NCBI GenBank assembly: GCA_014871385.1
Contig: CM026426.1
Coordinates: forward strand, 84,221,424 to 84,285,423
From: Ceratodon purpureus
Taxonomy: Eukaryota > Streptophyta > Bryopsida > Pseudoditrichales > Ditrichaceae
Direction: 5' to 3'
DNA: 64,000 bases
In this document: positions 34,285-47,614 of the stretch, one piece after another
How the letters are laid out: each line of letters starts with the position of its first letter
How positions within the stretch are numbered: the first letter of the stretch is position 1
Notes under the pieces: generated by a model
Told to the model about the DNA's origin: nothing
Databases searched by the model: none
Seen by the model: the letters and a program-made list of their open reading frames with translations, nothing else
Position numbers and translations under genes: made by a program

Positions 34285-36436
34285 ATGGCCCGCGTCAAGA
34301 CCCTGGCCCCCAAGGTTCCTGTCTCAAAGGCTCCCTCCACGCCCACACTGACAAAGGCATGAAGGGAAGCTCTTCCAACTCAAAGAAAAAAACGTTAGCA
34401 CTCAAACTTATAGCTCTTGCAATTGAACCTCCCCCCGAAGTACCTTCGCCTCCTTATGAACCCATTGGCGTTCGGGACTATCCTGAAGGCTGCGGACCCG
34501 GCCCTCGACCTGACCAGCCCACTCCCGACACCAACACATCCCGCTCCCGTCGACGCTGCCGCCTATTGGAGGAAGAGCCAGACGATAGCGATAGCTCCCA
34601 AGCCGACCGCTCCTCTAACGCTTCCATTGCCTACACGACTCCCACCACCACCTCACACGAACTCATGGCAACGCTCTACCAAGGCCAACCTTCTGCGCCC
34701 CCGGTCTTCATCTTGGCTGCCGCCCTGCCTGCGCTGAACATGCTTACCGCCTCCTCCCCGACTACACCTCCTGCTACCCACGTACCCCCGACCCCCCTAC
34801 TCACCCTTCTTCCGATACTCCACCTCTCCAACCAGTCCACCCTCCAGCGGCCCCCGGGCCCCTCCCCGCCCTCACCACCGTCCATCCCCCTACCTTCTCT
34901 GATTACTCGCACCTCCTCTAGCTCTCCTTCTCGGTCCACGAGCAGCTAAACATACAACGCGGCCTCCCCGAAGCCATCTCCTATGGCGCTGTAGACCTGC
35001 CCACCTCTGGCATGCCGGACTCTGAAGTCCAGGAGTATCACACCTGCAGGCACCCTTTCCCCCATGTCAAACAGCAGCTTTACCCTCACATTAGGCTCGA
35101 TGGTCTTCTCGGCCAATTTCTTCATCTCACCCAAATCCCCTATGGCATAGACATAGATCCTACTTCAGGTCTCTCACATACACACCAAATCGTGATACGG
35201 TTTGATTCTGGTTATCAACAAATGAAGAAACAGGAAATGCAAATAGCTGCCCTAGCTCGCTTTGAGTCAATGGGCATCCGCTTAGCAAACCGGTTTAGAG
35301 AACCCATAGCTGCACTTATTCACCCTCAAACTAAGAACTAGCTAGGGTTTATGAAAGTCGACCTTCTTAACCCGAGCACTGATGGCGTGGCCCTGCTCAG
35401 AGGCCACCGCATCTTTACATTCCAGCTCCAAGACTCCTCCTACGTAGTCGGTAAAGTAGAGAAAGGCTTTGATTTCCCTTCCACAGCAGCAAACCCTAAA
35501 TTAGAAATCAAAAGCCTTATACTGGCGAGATACACCTCTCGACACCTTCTCGGTGAACTCACTCGCTTAGGGTACCTCGCAGGAGCAAATCTGGAATTTG
35601 TAGGTGTCACTAAGCGTACTAAAGAACTTGAGTTTGCAGAAATCACCCTAGCATCTGACAAACTAAAGAAGTACCTCTTAGAGACCCCCATCCTCTTTGA
35701 CAACCAACGCCTGGACATCGCCCTCCCCTCATCGGACCGTTCAGCGAACCTTAGCTCTCCCGAGGCGCTCACCACCTCCATCTTAGTCCGAGGTCTGCCG
35801 GTAGAATACTTGCAGGTGTAGGTCACTGCCGCCCTACACAAGATTCTCAGCCCAAAAAACACTCTGACTGTAACCTACAATCAAGCTGAAGGTGACCCAT
35901 TAGGGCGCCATGATGGAGACGCTACTATCCGATGCCTCAACTCCGCGGTATACACCCATTGGTGCACCCGCAAGGGAGTCCCCTGCTTGGGTAAGCTCAT
36001 AGATTTTGCTCCGCATGCCAAATGGCTGGCTCTGCCCCTATCGCTCAAGCCCGAACCCAGGATCAGAGACCAACCCGTGAGGTTATTGCAGACGCCATCA
36101 CGGCGTTAAAAAACGAAACCCCCCGCTCCTCCAACCCTTAACCAATTCGAGCACTCCCTACACGAGGTTGAAACCCGTCTCCGCACGCACATCACCACCC
36201 TCGGCACCTCCATCAATTCTCACACCACCGACAAAATTGATGCCACTGCCGCCCAAGCCGCCACCAAACGTCAACTTCACCACAATCTCCTCATCCAGCA
36301 GCTGCAGCTCTTGTCCTCCGTCTCTCGCGACTTTGGTCAGCAGATGAGCGGCATTTTTTCGGCCCTCAACCAGGGACCAGCCAAAGGTCCACTTCCACCC
36401 CTCCCACCTTCCCACTCCCACCCCCTCCATGATTAG
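34285..36436 (+). pseudogene. LINE ORF1 protein (nucleic-acid binding, coiled coil), interrupted
   Basis: A likely start is ATG 34285 (MARVKTLAPKVPVSK), whose frame ends after 25 codons, followed by a proline-rich stretch. The best-preserved part is 35012-35818 in one frame: SHTHQIVIRFDSGYQQMKKQ, FRLANRF-like arginine-rich text, then RYTSRHLLGELTRLGYLAGA and TSILVRGLPVEYLQV. It is crossed by TAG at 35339 and 35818 and continues VTAALHKILSPKNTLTV to about 36100. The VRGLPVEYL..AL segment is compatible with an RRM-like fold, common in LINE ORF1 proteins, which bind the element's RNA. A later frame (FEHSLHEVETRLRTHITTLG) could form a coiled coil. It ends ..HPLHD at TAG 36434-36436, overlapping the ORF2 ATG at 36429. 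Confidence 0.5.
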
Positions 36437-37866
36437 ACGCCCCTTGTATCATTACGGGCTCTTCTCTCTCCTTTTGCTGGCTGAAGTGCTCTATGCCCTA
36501 GCAGCCTCTGCGTACTTTGCATCCAATGTGTTGCTCCCCTCTATCAATAAAACACGCATTCTCTCCAGGCACCCCGCTTTGTCTGTTGAATGCTTACTCT
36601 TCGACTTGTCCTCTACTGCACAGCTACCACAAACCAGCCCTCGCTCCCTGGCCAATCCACCCTCCCTCTCTTGCGAACAGTCCCGCCCTCCCACCGCCTT
36701 CCACACCAACCCCTTGTTCTCCCTCCCCGCCAATCTGCCTCCACACCCCAGCCCCCCCCTAACACCCATCACTCAACTCTTCCCCACCACCCCCCCACAT
36801 CTCCCCGCCGCCCCTTGCCCAAAATGTTCCACTGACATCCAAACCCTGGCACCCCTCACCACACCCCCTGGCCCGCCCCACCTCCTCTCCCCCCACCCCT
36901 CCCGCATCTTCTTCCCCACACCCTCCCAACCTCCCTCTCCGTACGGCACCCCCAAAACCCCACCTCTGCTCCTCCGCCAATCCATTGCCTGCACCCCGCC
37001 AATTCCCTTGCACTGCCCCACTAACTTCCATCAAAACCCCCGACCTCACCAGCTATCCACCCCTCACCCCCCTGCCCCATCGCACTCCTCCCAACCTGCT
37101 CCCCTTGCCCCCAAACCGCCCCTCGCTCACGCTCTTCCCCCGCCGACCCACAACCTTTGTCTGCACCGACACAGAGGCGCCCCGATCTCCCCTCCCACCC
37201 ATGTCCCTCCACCGACCCCTATCCATACCCACCATATACCCCTCCCCCTCACCCCCACCCTTGCCCCTAATACCCGGCCCTGCCTCGCCACCTCACCCCC
37301 TCCCACCCCCGGCCCTGATACCCGGCCCTGGTTCTACACTCCCTCGGCCTTCTCACCGCCTCCCCACTCGGCTACCTCCGGCGAGCCCCCGCTCTACGCC
37401 TCTCTTTTCCCCCTCTCCCACCCACAGGGGCCCTGGTCAGCACTCCCCACAACACAACTCCTCCCTCCCCCTCCCACCCCCCCACCTCCCCCACCCCCCT
37501 CTCACTCCCCATTCTTTACTTGACCCTACCTCCCTCCTCCTCCCCATCCTCCACCCCACACTCTCCCTTTTACACAACCCCCTGCACACCCTCTCTCCCC
37601 CTCCACCGCACCCCTTATTTCTCCTCCATATAGCCCCCTCCTCTCAGGGCCAACTCCCCTCCCCACACATACACCTCCCACCCCTCCCACACCTCCCACT
37701 CTTACAGCCCCCTCCCTCCACACTCCATACCAGACTTCTTCTTTACAACTTCTTCCTTGTAAACTCCCTCCCCCTCCCTCGTTGGACTCGGCCTACCGGC
37801 CTCGCCCACATTCTTGTTCACCCATGGCTCCACTCCCCCCACTCCTCTCCCACCCCCTCATCACCT

Positions 37867-37894
<28 letters not shown>
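37867..37894. repeat. Homopolymer of 28 C
   Basis: An uninterrupted run of 28 cytosines inside the proline-coding part of LINE ORF2, where CCC encodes proline. Its true length is uncertain because such runs are hard to sequence. Confidence 0.85.
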
Positions 37895-37897
<3 letters not shown>

Positions 37898-38090
37898 ACC
37901 CAACCACCCCCTCCCTCCTACCCTAGTCTACCTCCTCTTGACACATTCCCTTGCCCCCCCGCCGATGCCCAATCTCTTCTGCTCTGTTCTCCTTTCCCTC
38001 CCACGCTTCTCCAAACTCCACCGCCGCAAACCTCACCTCATCTCCCTTCACATACACATCCTCCCCTCTCCCATCTCCCTTCTCCTCTCC

Positions 38091-38213
38091 GGGGACATCG
38101 AACCAAACCCTTGCCCCCTCCCAATCACCCATCATCACATCACCTCCTACCTCCCCCCTTTTCTCGCTCTCCTCCTCCTTCTCTGCGGCGACTTTGAAAC
38201 AAACCCAGGCCCT
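38091..38213 (+). other. Tandem 2A-like ribosome-skipping motifs
   Basis: In the ORF2 frame, LLLSGDIEPNPCP ends at 38117 and LLLLLCGDFETNPGP ends at 38213. The second matches the 2A consensus D-x-E-x-N-P-G-P preceded by a leucine-rich stretch; the first has Cys in place of the Gly and is probably non-functional. Known 2A peptides make the ribosome skip the final Gly-Pro bond. Here skipping would separate the proline-rich N-terminal part from the endonuclease/RT part. Activity is inferred from the motif alone. Confidence 0.7.
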
Positions 38214-40735
38214 ACTACTTTGCACACAATCCGAAAAACCTTCACCCCATCACAAAAGAAAACCTCTGATAAATACTTCTACCAACACACCATCCGCCTC
38301 CCTACCGAATTTAAACATTTAGCCCCACCCTTCCTCCCCATCCTTAGCCAAACCCACCCCGACCACCTCGACACTCACACCTCCCACCCCCTCCTCCTCT
38401 CCATATGCACCCCTTACTCTGATTCCTCCTTAATCTTCTACGCCCTCCTCCTCACCATTGCTCCCACCCCCTCCAAATGTGAACAACTCATCACTCCTAC
38501 AAACACCACACATTTCCACTCCCTCATGCGCCATCTCCTTGCACTCCCCCACTCCCCAACCACTTATTTTGGCCCCCAACATCCATTAGCTAAATTTCAT
38601 ACCGACAACCCCACCCTCACACAACCTCCTAACACAATTCACAACACCCTTCATGAATTTACTCTTCACACCCCCAACATTACCCTCGAGCTTTTCACCT
38701 CCAAATTTCCCACCCTCCCGCCATCCCTCCTCGCCAATACCTTAGCATGCCTAACACCGCAAATTGGATACAACCACCACCTCCCCCAACCCGTCCCCCC
38801 CACTCCACTCCCTCAAAACCCGACATACACTAACACTCCCACCCAATTCATCACTTGGAACGTCGCCTCCCTTCACACATCTCTCCCTTCTATTCAAAGA
38901 CTCATCCAAAATACCTCGCACCCGCCTGCCTTAATAGCCCTTCAAGAAACCAAATCTAATACCACAAAAACTCACCAATACCTTACCAAACTTTTTCTCA
39001 ATTATAAAATCATCCAAAACCGCACACATCAAGTCAACCAATGCCGTCGACGCCAATACCTCAATTATGCCCCAAACCGAGGTGGCCTCATGACTCTCAT
39101 CCACAACACCTTCTCCTTCCCCGGTAACATCCACAAAATCCCAACCCCGGATACAATCTCCCCATTTCTACAAATTCTTGAACTTCATAACACCCCCCTC
39201 CAACCTCACCTCATCCTCAACCTCTATATGCCATCACACGATGAAGATCTACCACTCCTTCCCCTCATACAAACCACCCTAAGCTCCACAATAGCCGCCA
39301 AACCGACACATACAATCATCTTACTTGGAGACTTCAACCGCGATTTCAACCTCCAACGCGGATACACCAACACCTCTTGGTCCCCCTCCACCCCCTAGGA
39401 CATTGCTTGGCACCACTTCACCTCCTCCCTCCACCTCACATACATCCCAACCAACACCACCTACACCAGACAAAGTGGCGACAACTACACATCCACTAGC
39501 CTCATCGACGGATTTTACATCAAAACTACCTCCCACCCTCACACACCTCCACCACAATCACCACTCTTAATCTTAACTCCGATCATTTCCTCATTTCACT
39601 CCAAATCCCTCCAAACACTATCATTGCACGTCACCCCCTCCCCACTCCTACTGCTACTCCTCGCATCCCAAATGTTATCACCCCCTCCAAACTAAGAGAA
39701 TTTCACCAACACTTCCTTACCGAAAACTCCCATCACATCCAAACACTTACGACTCTCCTAGATACCCCCCTCACGCTATCCCCTCATGACTCAAATGAAG
39801 CCATCCGCCAAATGGATACCATCATTCACAACCTTTCCATCACATTTATCACAACCTGTGCCACCCCACCCCCCTGCCCCCCCACCCCTAACACACCGCA
39901 CTATCAAACAAGGAGGATTCCTCCCTCGCAAATTAACCCACCCATGGAAGAAACACCTCCGCCACTATCATCTCCTCAGGAAACTTATCTACATCATACA
40001 ACATGACATCAACTGGCGCCCTCATCCTACACTCCAAAACCTCCCCCCCAACACCCCTACCCCCCCTCCTATGACTCATCTTTTACGAGCATGGATGAAA
40101 GAACTCGCCAAACTTCGCAGACTAGCCAAAAAAGAAGCCCGCACCATCGTACAAAAACAAACCACCACAAATGTCCAAAAAGCCATCAAACACTATCGCC
40201 ATACCTTGAACACCAAGCCTAAACATATCCACAAAGCCATCTTTAACGAAACAACTAGCCCACCCCTTGACTGTATCCGTGCCCGAAACCAAGCTATCCT
40301 CACCCAGCCCTCCGACATCTCCACTGAAATCTACGCCCAACAAACTCTAAACTCCCAACTAGTGGCCCCCCTCTGTCTTCACCAGACTACACACAATCCC
40401 TCATGCACATGTGAAGTCAAGAAGTACCTTTGGCACGACCTCGACGGCTTCTGTCTTGAAAAACGCGGCACCCCTACCACACCTCTCCACACATACATCA
40501 CCTGCGAAATCTATGATCTTTGTAAAAAACATCTCGCCAATGCCAAAGCACCAGGTCCAGATAAACTCCCCAACGCTGCCATCAAACACATGCCTGAACA
40601 ATTTCACAACCTCCTCTACTTGTTCTGCTCACAATGCTACAAACAAAGATCCATCCCTCTCTCTTAGAAAACAAGCCACTCCATCCTCCTCTACAAAAAA
40701 GGTAACCCCCTGGACCTACCCAACCATAGGCCAAT

Positions 40736-41411
40736 TGTTAACGGGATTTTTACTGGTAGGTTAAAAGAGCAGGAACAGTAAACTGTAGAGGGCAGTAAAA
40801 CTGCTGTTAACTGCGGCAGTAAACTGCCAGATACTGCGCTGGACAACAGTAACTCTGTCCTGGATGAAAACTGCCAGACGGATGAAACTGCTGTTGGATG
40901 ACGGCGGCCAGGGTTAGGGCTGGTGGCGGCTGGTGGCGGCTAGGGTTTTGGATGGGGTTGTAGGGAAGGGGGCTGTGGCTCTCACTCTCTCTCTCTCCCT
41001 CTTGGGCTGAGGGCTCTCAAGTGAGCTCTCTTTTGTGTTTTCAGAGTGTAGGCTTGGAGTTTAGGCTATGGAGGTTAGGATTTGGAGTTAGAAGGAGATT
41101 AGTTCTGTCCTAGGGCAGGGATGATTGATGGCAGGGCTGGATGTACTTGGGAAGCATTAATGACATAGAAGGGGACCTTTTGATCATATGGTTTTGTGCA
41201 CATTGACTGTTAGAGTTTGGGGGTGGATTTGTATGGTGTGTACTTGCATTGATGAGGGTTAAGGTGGCAGAAGTTCCAGTATACTGGTACAGTCCATGAG
41301 CAGGTCAGTTATAGTGGTAGGAACTAGGTGGGCACTAGAATTTTGAGGGTTTTCATTTTTGCTTGGACAGTAAATTAGCTTTCTAAGGGTGAGCTAAATC
41401 GCCCTTTAACA
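40736..41411 (+). repeat. 5' LTR
   Basis: 676 bp, TGTTAACGGG..CCTTTAACA. It is followed at 41412 by TTGGCGACCATGGAAC, a plausible primer-binding site. A CT-rich microsatellite (CTCTCTCTCTCT) lies near 40984. Confidence 0.85.
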
Positions 41412-42419
41412 TTGGCGACCATGGAACAGTTCGGATCATGTGGCTTTTGCTGCACCAGCTAGGATTCTGCTACTGCAGCAGTACGTTGGTGGAAGGCAGG
41501 CTCCGTGGCAGACCAAGGGAGAAGGCCTGTGGCAGATTCTGCCTCAAGCAGTGGCAGAACAGAGGAGCTCATGTGGCTGATGGATCTCCAGCAAAGGAGC
41601 TGAGGGCAGCTCCAAGAGCAAAAGGGAGATAGTCATCTATGATGAGGCAAGTATTTTGTTACTAGTCTGATTTTGCATCCCATGGAACAATAGGCAGCAT
41701 GTATGATCAGTAGTAAACAAATGGAACAGTCAGTAAAAATATACTAGATTTACTGGCTAGTTGAATGTATGGGCAGTAAAAAAAAATGATACAGTAAAAA
41801 AGTAAGTAAAAAATGATGTAGTAAAAAGTAAGGTAAAAACAAAACAATAAAAAAATTACGGTAAAAAAAAAGAGGCAGTAAAAACGAACACCAGGGGTGA
41901 CTAAAGGAAAGGAACCTAGGGACTAGTGATAGGAGTCTGGAAAGGAAACTGGACTAGTAAATCACGAAAGCTAGGGAACACAGTGAATACAGGACCAGGA
42001 AAGTGTAAAACTGCACTAGATTCTCTAAAAACTATAGAGGCAGGACTGGAAAGACCATGACAGACCTCAAGGAATAGACTTGTGAGATTGTATTCGAGTA
42101 GTATCTGGTAAAAATCGTGGTCTATAAGCAGAAACTTAGAAAACCTAAAGGTAGTAAAAAACATTCCAAGTGGGAGCAGAAGCTACTAATAGATCCACAG
42201 AGGACCAGATTGGGGTGGCAAAGGAATGTACTGGCCAGGAACCAGGAGTAAAAAGGACTAGCACGCAGGGACCAGAGGAGGGCTGGGACAGAGATCCACA
42301 GCACCTATCCAAGAGATCACCTGGAGGGGCAGACTCGGCTTACTGGAGAAGCAGGCAGACTAGAAGATCACTACCAGGGAGTACCAGGGAGTACCAGGAA
42401 GGAGAAGCAGTAACTGCAC

Positions 42420-44900
42420 TACAATGGAGGAAGGCTACCAAGGGAGGGACAAGGACGAAATAGCCATGAGACAAGCAGCAGCAAGACTAGCCAGATACCA
42501 GCTCCGGGAGCAGAGGGCAGCAGTTGATACAGACAGGAACATGGAAGGGCAGATTAGCTCTGAGGAGAGCATTGCCAAAGGAGGGACTGGGGACTTGATA
42601 GACATGGACCTTGTAGGAGAAAATTCAAGCCAGGAGACACTGCTTGGAATAAGCAGGAGGACAGGATCGGCTATGAGCGAACCTGGTCCTAGTTTCAAGA
42701 ACTGGCAGGGAGATGAGGAGATCAGGAAGTATGATGGCTCAATGCCATCACCAAGGACCAGCAGAAGGGAGTTTCCAAGACCTGGCGATGGAGACACCCA
42801 GCACAGTTGGAATCCTCAACTGGAGACAACAGTAGCGTACAACCAGTTTCAAGAGGAGGAGAGGAGAAGCACCAGCCGACCTAATACACCAAGACGAGGA
42901 ATACAAACACCAGGGGACTTGGTGGAGACGCTGGAGACACTGAAGAAGAAAGTGGACCAGGTCAGGAGTGAAGACAGGGCCTCAGGAGAAGCAGTACCCA
43001 CTTCGGATCCTACCAGGACCAACAGGCAGGGACAGCAGGCCATCAGGAAGCAGACAGTACAGTTCCAAGGAATGGAGATAGAAGAAGACGAAGAGGACAG
43101 AAGACAGCTGGAGGAGTTAAAGGCTCGACAACTGGCTAGAAGAGAAGCAGAGAGAGAAAGAAGAAACCAGCAGGCAACAGAGGACCTCTATAGGAGGCAG
43201 ATGGAGGAACTAGGCCAAGGAGCCAGGTTCAGAGAAACAATGGAGGCTTGGGAGCAGAAAAAGAGAGAAGAACTTCAAATGAAGGAAGCCATGAAGTTAT
43301 GGCAGAAGACCAAGAGGATAGAGGAGCAGGACCAGGAGAGACAGAGGCAAGAAGCCCTTAGATCCTGGCAGGAGGCTCAAAGGAGGGAAGAGATCAAGCA
43401 GGCAGCACAGAAGCAGGAGGCTATACATCAGGACCTGTTACGCCAGGAGGCTATGCGCCTGTTGAGGGAAGAAAGCCAGAAGCTCCAGGCCCAGCAAAAG
43501 GGGAGTCTATGGCCAGGATATGAACAGTGTGAGGTACAAGGTGGAAGAATTGGTCCTGCAAGATCAGCAGAGGTGATGGGGGTACTAGTTCCAGCGACTG
43601 CTATACCCTAGGGACTAGCAGAGAGCTACTTCCTTAACCAGTCAAGACCAGCAGGTTCATTGGGAGAAGGAGGAGCACCAACAACTTATGTGGATCACCT
43701 GACTGGTGATCTGTACCAGCCAGAGGCACCGAAGTCAGTATACTGGCCAGGAGGAGGAGCAGAAATTGGAGCAGGAGCGCCGAGTGTAGGGACAGGGTTC
43801 CAAAGACAAGCAAAACCAGTTGGAGGGACAATGTATGGAATCAGACCACCAGTGGGAATTGGCGTACCAGTGGCCACAACACCCAGCAGTTACCTAGAAC
43901 GGCCGGTAAGACCAGTTTACCCACCAGTTGGCAGACCAGGCATACCACCATTATCAGGACCAGTCAGTGTGGCACAGAGAAAACCACTGACCTACTCCAA
44001 GTACAAGGAAGGTACAAATCCTGATGCTCACATTCGTCAGTTTGAGCGGACCCTGTGGCATAACGGAGAAACAGATGAGCAGGTCATCATCAATTTGATG
44101 GGTACTACCCTACTGGATAAGGTAGGTGCCTGGTATGAGAATTTTCTAGAGAATCACCTATACTGCTCATGGGAGGATGTCAAGGCTGCTTTCAGGAGAA
44201 GGTATCGGGATCATACAACTGATGAAGCAGTGTACAGGGAGATGAAGTTTTTTAAGCAAGGAGACACTGAGAAGGTGCAGGATTACTATGACAGGTTTAT
44301 GACCTTGATCAAGTGTTTGCAGTCAGATCCAGGAGAGGGATTTCGAATCACCAATTTCAGGGCAGGTTATATGGAGTACATCAAGATTACGACCAGTGTA
44401 GCACCAGTCAAGACCCTGACAGAGTTGGTGGATGCTGCTTTGAGGTGTGAAGAAAACTGCACTGATTCAAGTGGTAAGCCAACCAAGATTGAAGTCAAGA
44501 AGGTGGAGACCACCAGTAAGGCAGCGACTGTGACCAAGAAGGAACCAGGTCAGGACGCCTCTAGGAGAGTCTCTGGCATATGCAAGAAGCTAGGCCATGA
44601 AGATCGTGACTGCTAGTACAACCCAACAAACCAGAGGGGACCAGGTGTTGAGAAAGATGGATATGTACCAGTAGGAGTGAATGTGGTGTCTGCTCAGAAG
44701 CCTGCTGCAGTTTACACCCCTGGATATTAGAGGCCATCCAATCCAAGACCAGGTAATGGCCAGCAGGAAGTTATGGTGACAAGCCAGAATGTTGTTATTT
44801 GTGTGGTGGATCAGGGCACAGGAGTTGGAATTGCCCCCTGAAGGCACAGTGGGACCAGTTTCGAGCACAACAGGACCAGGCGACCAAGAAGCACGGCCAC
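42420..44900 (+). pseudogene. Gag region of the LTR element (fossil)
   Basis: The first part is a long charged, Glu/Gln/Arg-rich coiled coil (for example RRQMEELGQ and similar heptads). It is followed by a retrotransposon gag domain at about 43,980-44,330 (YKEGTNPDAHIRQFERTLWH, YENFLENHLYCSWEDVKAAF) and then CCHC-type zinc knuckles near 44,570 and 44,800. Gag forms the particle and packages the element's RNA. The region looks broken. Confidence 0.75.
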
Positions 44901-45049
44901 CATGTGACAAATGTGGAAATTGAATGGCTCAATGAGCCAGAGGACCTAATTAACGTGGATAGTATGACCAGAAGCCAGGGGCAGAAGGCAGGATTACCTC
45001 CTATTGAAGACCAGTCCAAGGAACCAGAACCAAGGTAGGCCCAGACCAA

Positions 45050-46230
45050 GGAAGACTTGAAGGAGGATGAACGGCTCAGGGATTCTATGCTAGAAGCCCT
45101 GAAAGAGATTCAGCTCAAGGAGGAGCGGGAGGCCAGAGCAGCAGAGCAGACCAAGACTGCTCACTCACATGAAGTTGAGGAGATGGCTGAAGCAGAGATA
45201 CAAGACAGTGAGTGGGCAAGATTCCCAGATTCTGACGTCCTCAATTACAGCTTTAAGACTGATCAAGAGGGACCAGGAGTACCTGCTGAAACCAGTACAA
45301 GGGGGGACCAGGAGCAGGATTATGCAAACTTGGTGGGCAGGAGGATATTGGCCAGTCCAATCACTGTGCCATTGGGTCAGCTACTAGAGATGGCTCCAAA
45401 CATGATTGAGATTGTCAAGGCTTATGTGTTTCGGGAGTTAACGACCAATAATGATTCTGGTCAAGAAGAAACGGCTGGGGTGGAGCAGATGAACAGAAAT
45501 GGAGGTCAACCAGGTCTAATACCCAGCTTGGCAGTAGATGTTGACACGGAATTGCCTATGTTAACTGTGCAGATTGGCAACAGGACCTTGGACAAGGTAT
45601 TGCTGGATGGTGGATCTGGTGTCAATCTCATTACTGAAGAGGAGCAGAAGCGTTTGGGATTGAAGGACTTGCAACCTGCACCTTACAGATTCAGGATGGC
45701 AGACCAAACAGTGGTGGAACCAGTAGGGATAATCAGAAATGTGAAGGTACACATTCATAGCATTCCTTATCTGATTACACTAACTGTGATCAAGAATAAG
45801 GAAGTAAATGAGGAGTATAGTATGCTGTTAGGTCGTCCTTTGTTAATTGATGCTAAGGTCAATCATGACTGGGGTAGAAATCTGGTCACAATTCGAGGCA
45901 ACGGGACAGTCAAGATAGTATCAGTGAGCCAGAAGAAGGGGTCTGGACCAGATTTACCTGAGGTACTGGTCTGCTCCAACTTTACTGAAGGACTCAGAGA
46001 TGAAGAGGAGGAACATTGGCTAACCACAAATCAAGACGTATTGGTTGTTGGGACAGTGGCACTGCCCCAAAAGGATAGAGACCCAGAGCCGGTGGTAGAG
46101 GCAGAAAGGGCTAGTCTAGACCAGTCTGTAACAACCACACTAGGGCAGTCGACCAAGGGACTGGTCGAACAACAAAAGGGGGATAGTGGCCATGTAGGCC
46201 AAGAAGGGACCAGTCTAGGTGACTAGGACA
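45050..46230 (+). pseudogene. Aspartic protease region of the LTR element (fossil)
   Basis: A retropepsin-like segment with VLLDGGSGVNLITEEEQKRL near 45,600 and LLGRPLLIDAKVNHDWG near 45,830, the usual layout for plant Ty3-type proteases that process Gag. Highly charged spacer sequence surrounds it. No polymerase follows; the remaining 1.4 kb is Gln/Glu/Asp-rich coiled-coil-like sequence. Confidence 0.75.
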
Positions 46231-47614
46231 GAGCTGGTGCCAAAGGAGAGCAGACAAGAGGTTCACAGGACCAGGACAGTAGATTTTTCAAGGACAAGGA
46301 GGCACATCAAGACCAGCAGAACAAGAAAAGACAAGACCAAGAGCAAGAGTTTGAAGGCCATGAGCAAGAATTTGAAGACCAGGAGCAAGAGCTTGGAGAC
46401 CAAGAAGATGAGACTCAAGCCAAGTTAGAAGACCAGGAGAATGGGAGTCTGGAGAAGGACCAGCAGGACAACAGTCCAAATGACCACGAAAAGAGAATGG
46501 ACAGGTTGGACCAGGAAAACAGGGACCAGCCAACATGGACCAGAGATGGAGGAGGTAAGAAAAATAAAAAAGAGAAAAATGAAGGAAGTGACCAAGAGAA
46601 ATGGGAACTGCAGGAGGTAGAACAAGAGCAGCGAAGAGCCAAGGACCAAGCTAAGACGCCAGAGGGGTCTAGAGGGGCAGGACATGTGGCTCTAAAAGAC
46701 CAGGGTGGCATTATGAAGGTGTTGGACCAGTTGGTTGAGCACTTACATGTGGTGTTGAGAGTGGCTTCAAGGGGGAAGAAGCTGCTAGAGCAAGAAGACG
46801 GATCAGGTCCAAGTTATCAAGAACTGTTAAACATCAAACTTGACCAAGATGAGAGGATCTGGGAGTTGACTGACCAGCTTCAGCATGCACAGCAGCAGTT
46901 GGTGGTACTCCAGGAGAACCAGCATAAGGAGAGACAGGCTTGGGTTGATCAGGAGGTCGAAGAAAAGGTAGTTAGCACCAGGACGTTGGAGTTGGAGGCT
47001 AGGATGAGCGGTAGGTCGAGGGATTTTAACAGGCTGGCCTTGGAGAACCAACAACTCTAGCAGAAGGTGAAGTTGGCTGAGGTTAGCTCTACTCAGGCTT
47101 CTAAGGGGTTGACCAGACATCTACTGTCTACTTCTAAGAAGCAGACATTGGACCAGATTTTGGTCTATTCGGAGGACCAGGCCAGGTACTTGAGTATTTG
47201 ATGAGGTTTGCTGAGGCTTACCCATCTTATGTTTATTGGTCTGATGATGACCAGGATGAGGGAGAAGACCAGGAGATGCCTATGGTGGGAAGGTCTTTTG
47301 ATGGTGGAGGAGCTTTAAGTAGTGGCATGGAGACCACTTCAGGGACAGGGTCCTACTCAGGGGGAGAATTGGCAGGTATTGCTCCTGCTGTACCATCAAT
47401 ACCTGCAACACCAGAACCACAGGCAGTACCAGGAGGACCAACACCAACAGCAGGATGGACGGCACCAGTTAGTGGCTAGATAGTGGGGGTAGGGCAGAAT
47501 ACCGGTAGGACCAGTAGGAATTTCCGTTTTGATTATTTGCTACCCTTAGTTTTTTTCCGTTAACTTCATAAAACCGGAGCATCTGAGGGCAGATGCAAAC
47601 TAAAAGGGGGATAA

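Larger units (their letters stand above)
36429..40735 (+). pseudogene. LINE ORF2, 5' part: proline-rich region, 2A-like motifs, AP endonuclease, start of RT
   Basis: One frame runs from ATG 36429 (MIRRPLYHYGLFSLLLLAEV) with TGA at 37521 and TAG at 39396, through a ~500-residue proline-rich region and two 2A-like motifs. An apurinic endonuclease domain follows: TWNVASLHTSLPSIQ (about 38855), LIALQETKS, NRGGLMTLIH, LNLYMPSHDED and ILLGDFNRDFN (about 39325), which carry the Asn, Glu and Asp-Asn residues of the fold. Frameshifts lie near 39550 and 39900. The RT start follows with KHLANAKAPGPDKLPNAAIK near 40530, a TAG at 40665 where a Trp is usual, and LYKKGNPLDLPNHRPI running into the LTR element at 40736. 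The enzyme nicks target DNA and primes reverse transcription. Confidence 0.75.

Noticed and set aside
33756-34949. 397-codon proline/serine-rich plus-strand frame
   Set aside because: Overlaps the likely LINE ORF1 start in another frame; several frames are open here because the strand is almost G-free.
36491-37235. Glycine-rich minus-strand frames opposite LINE ORF2
   Set aside because: Antisense of proline codons; no independent evidence.
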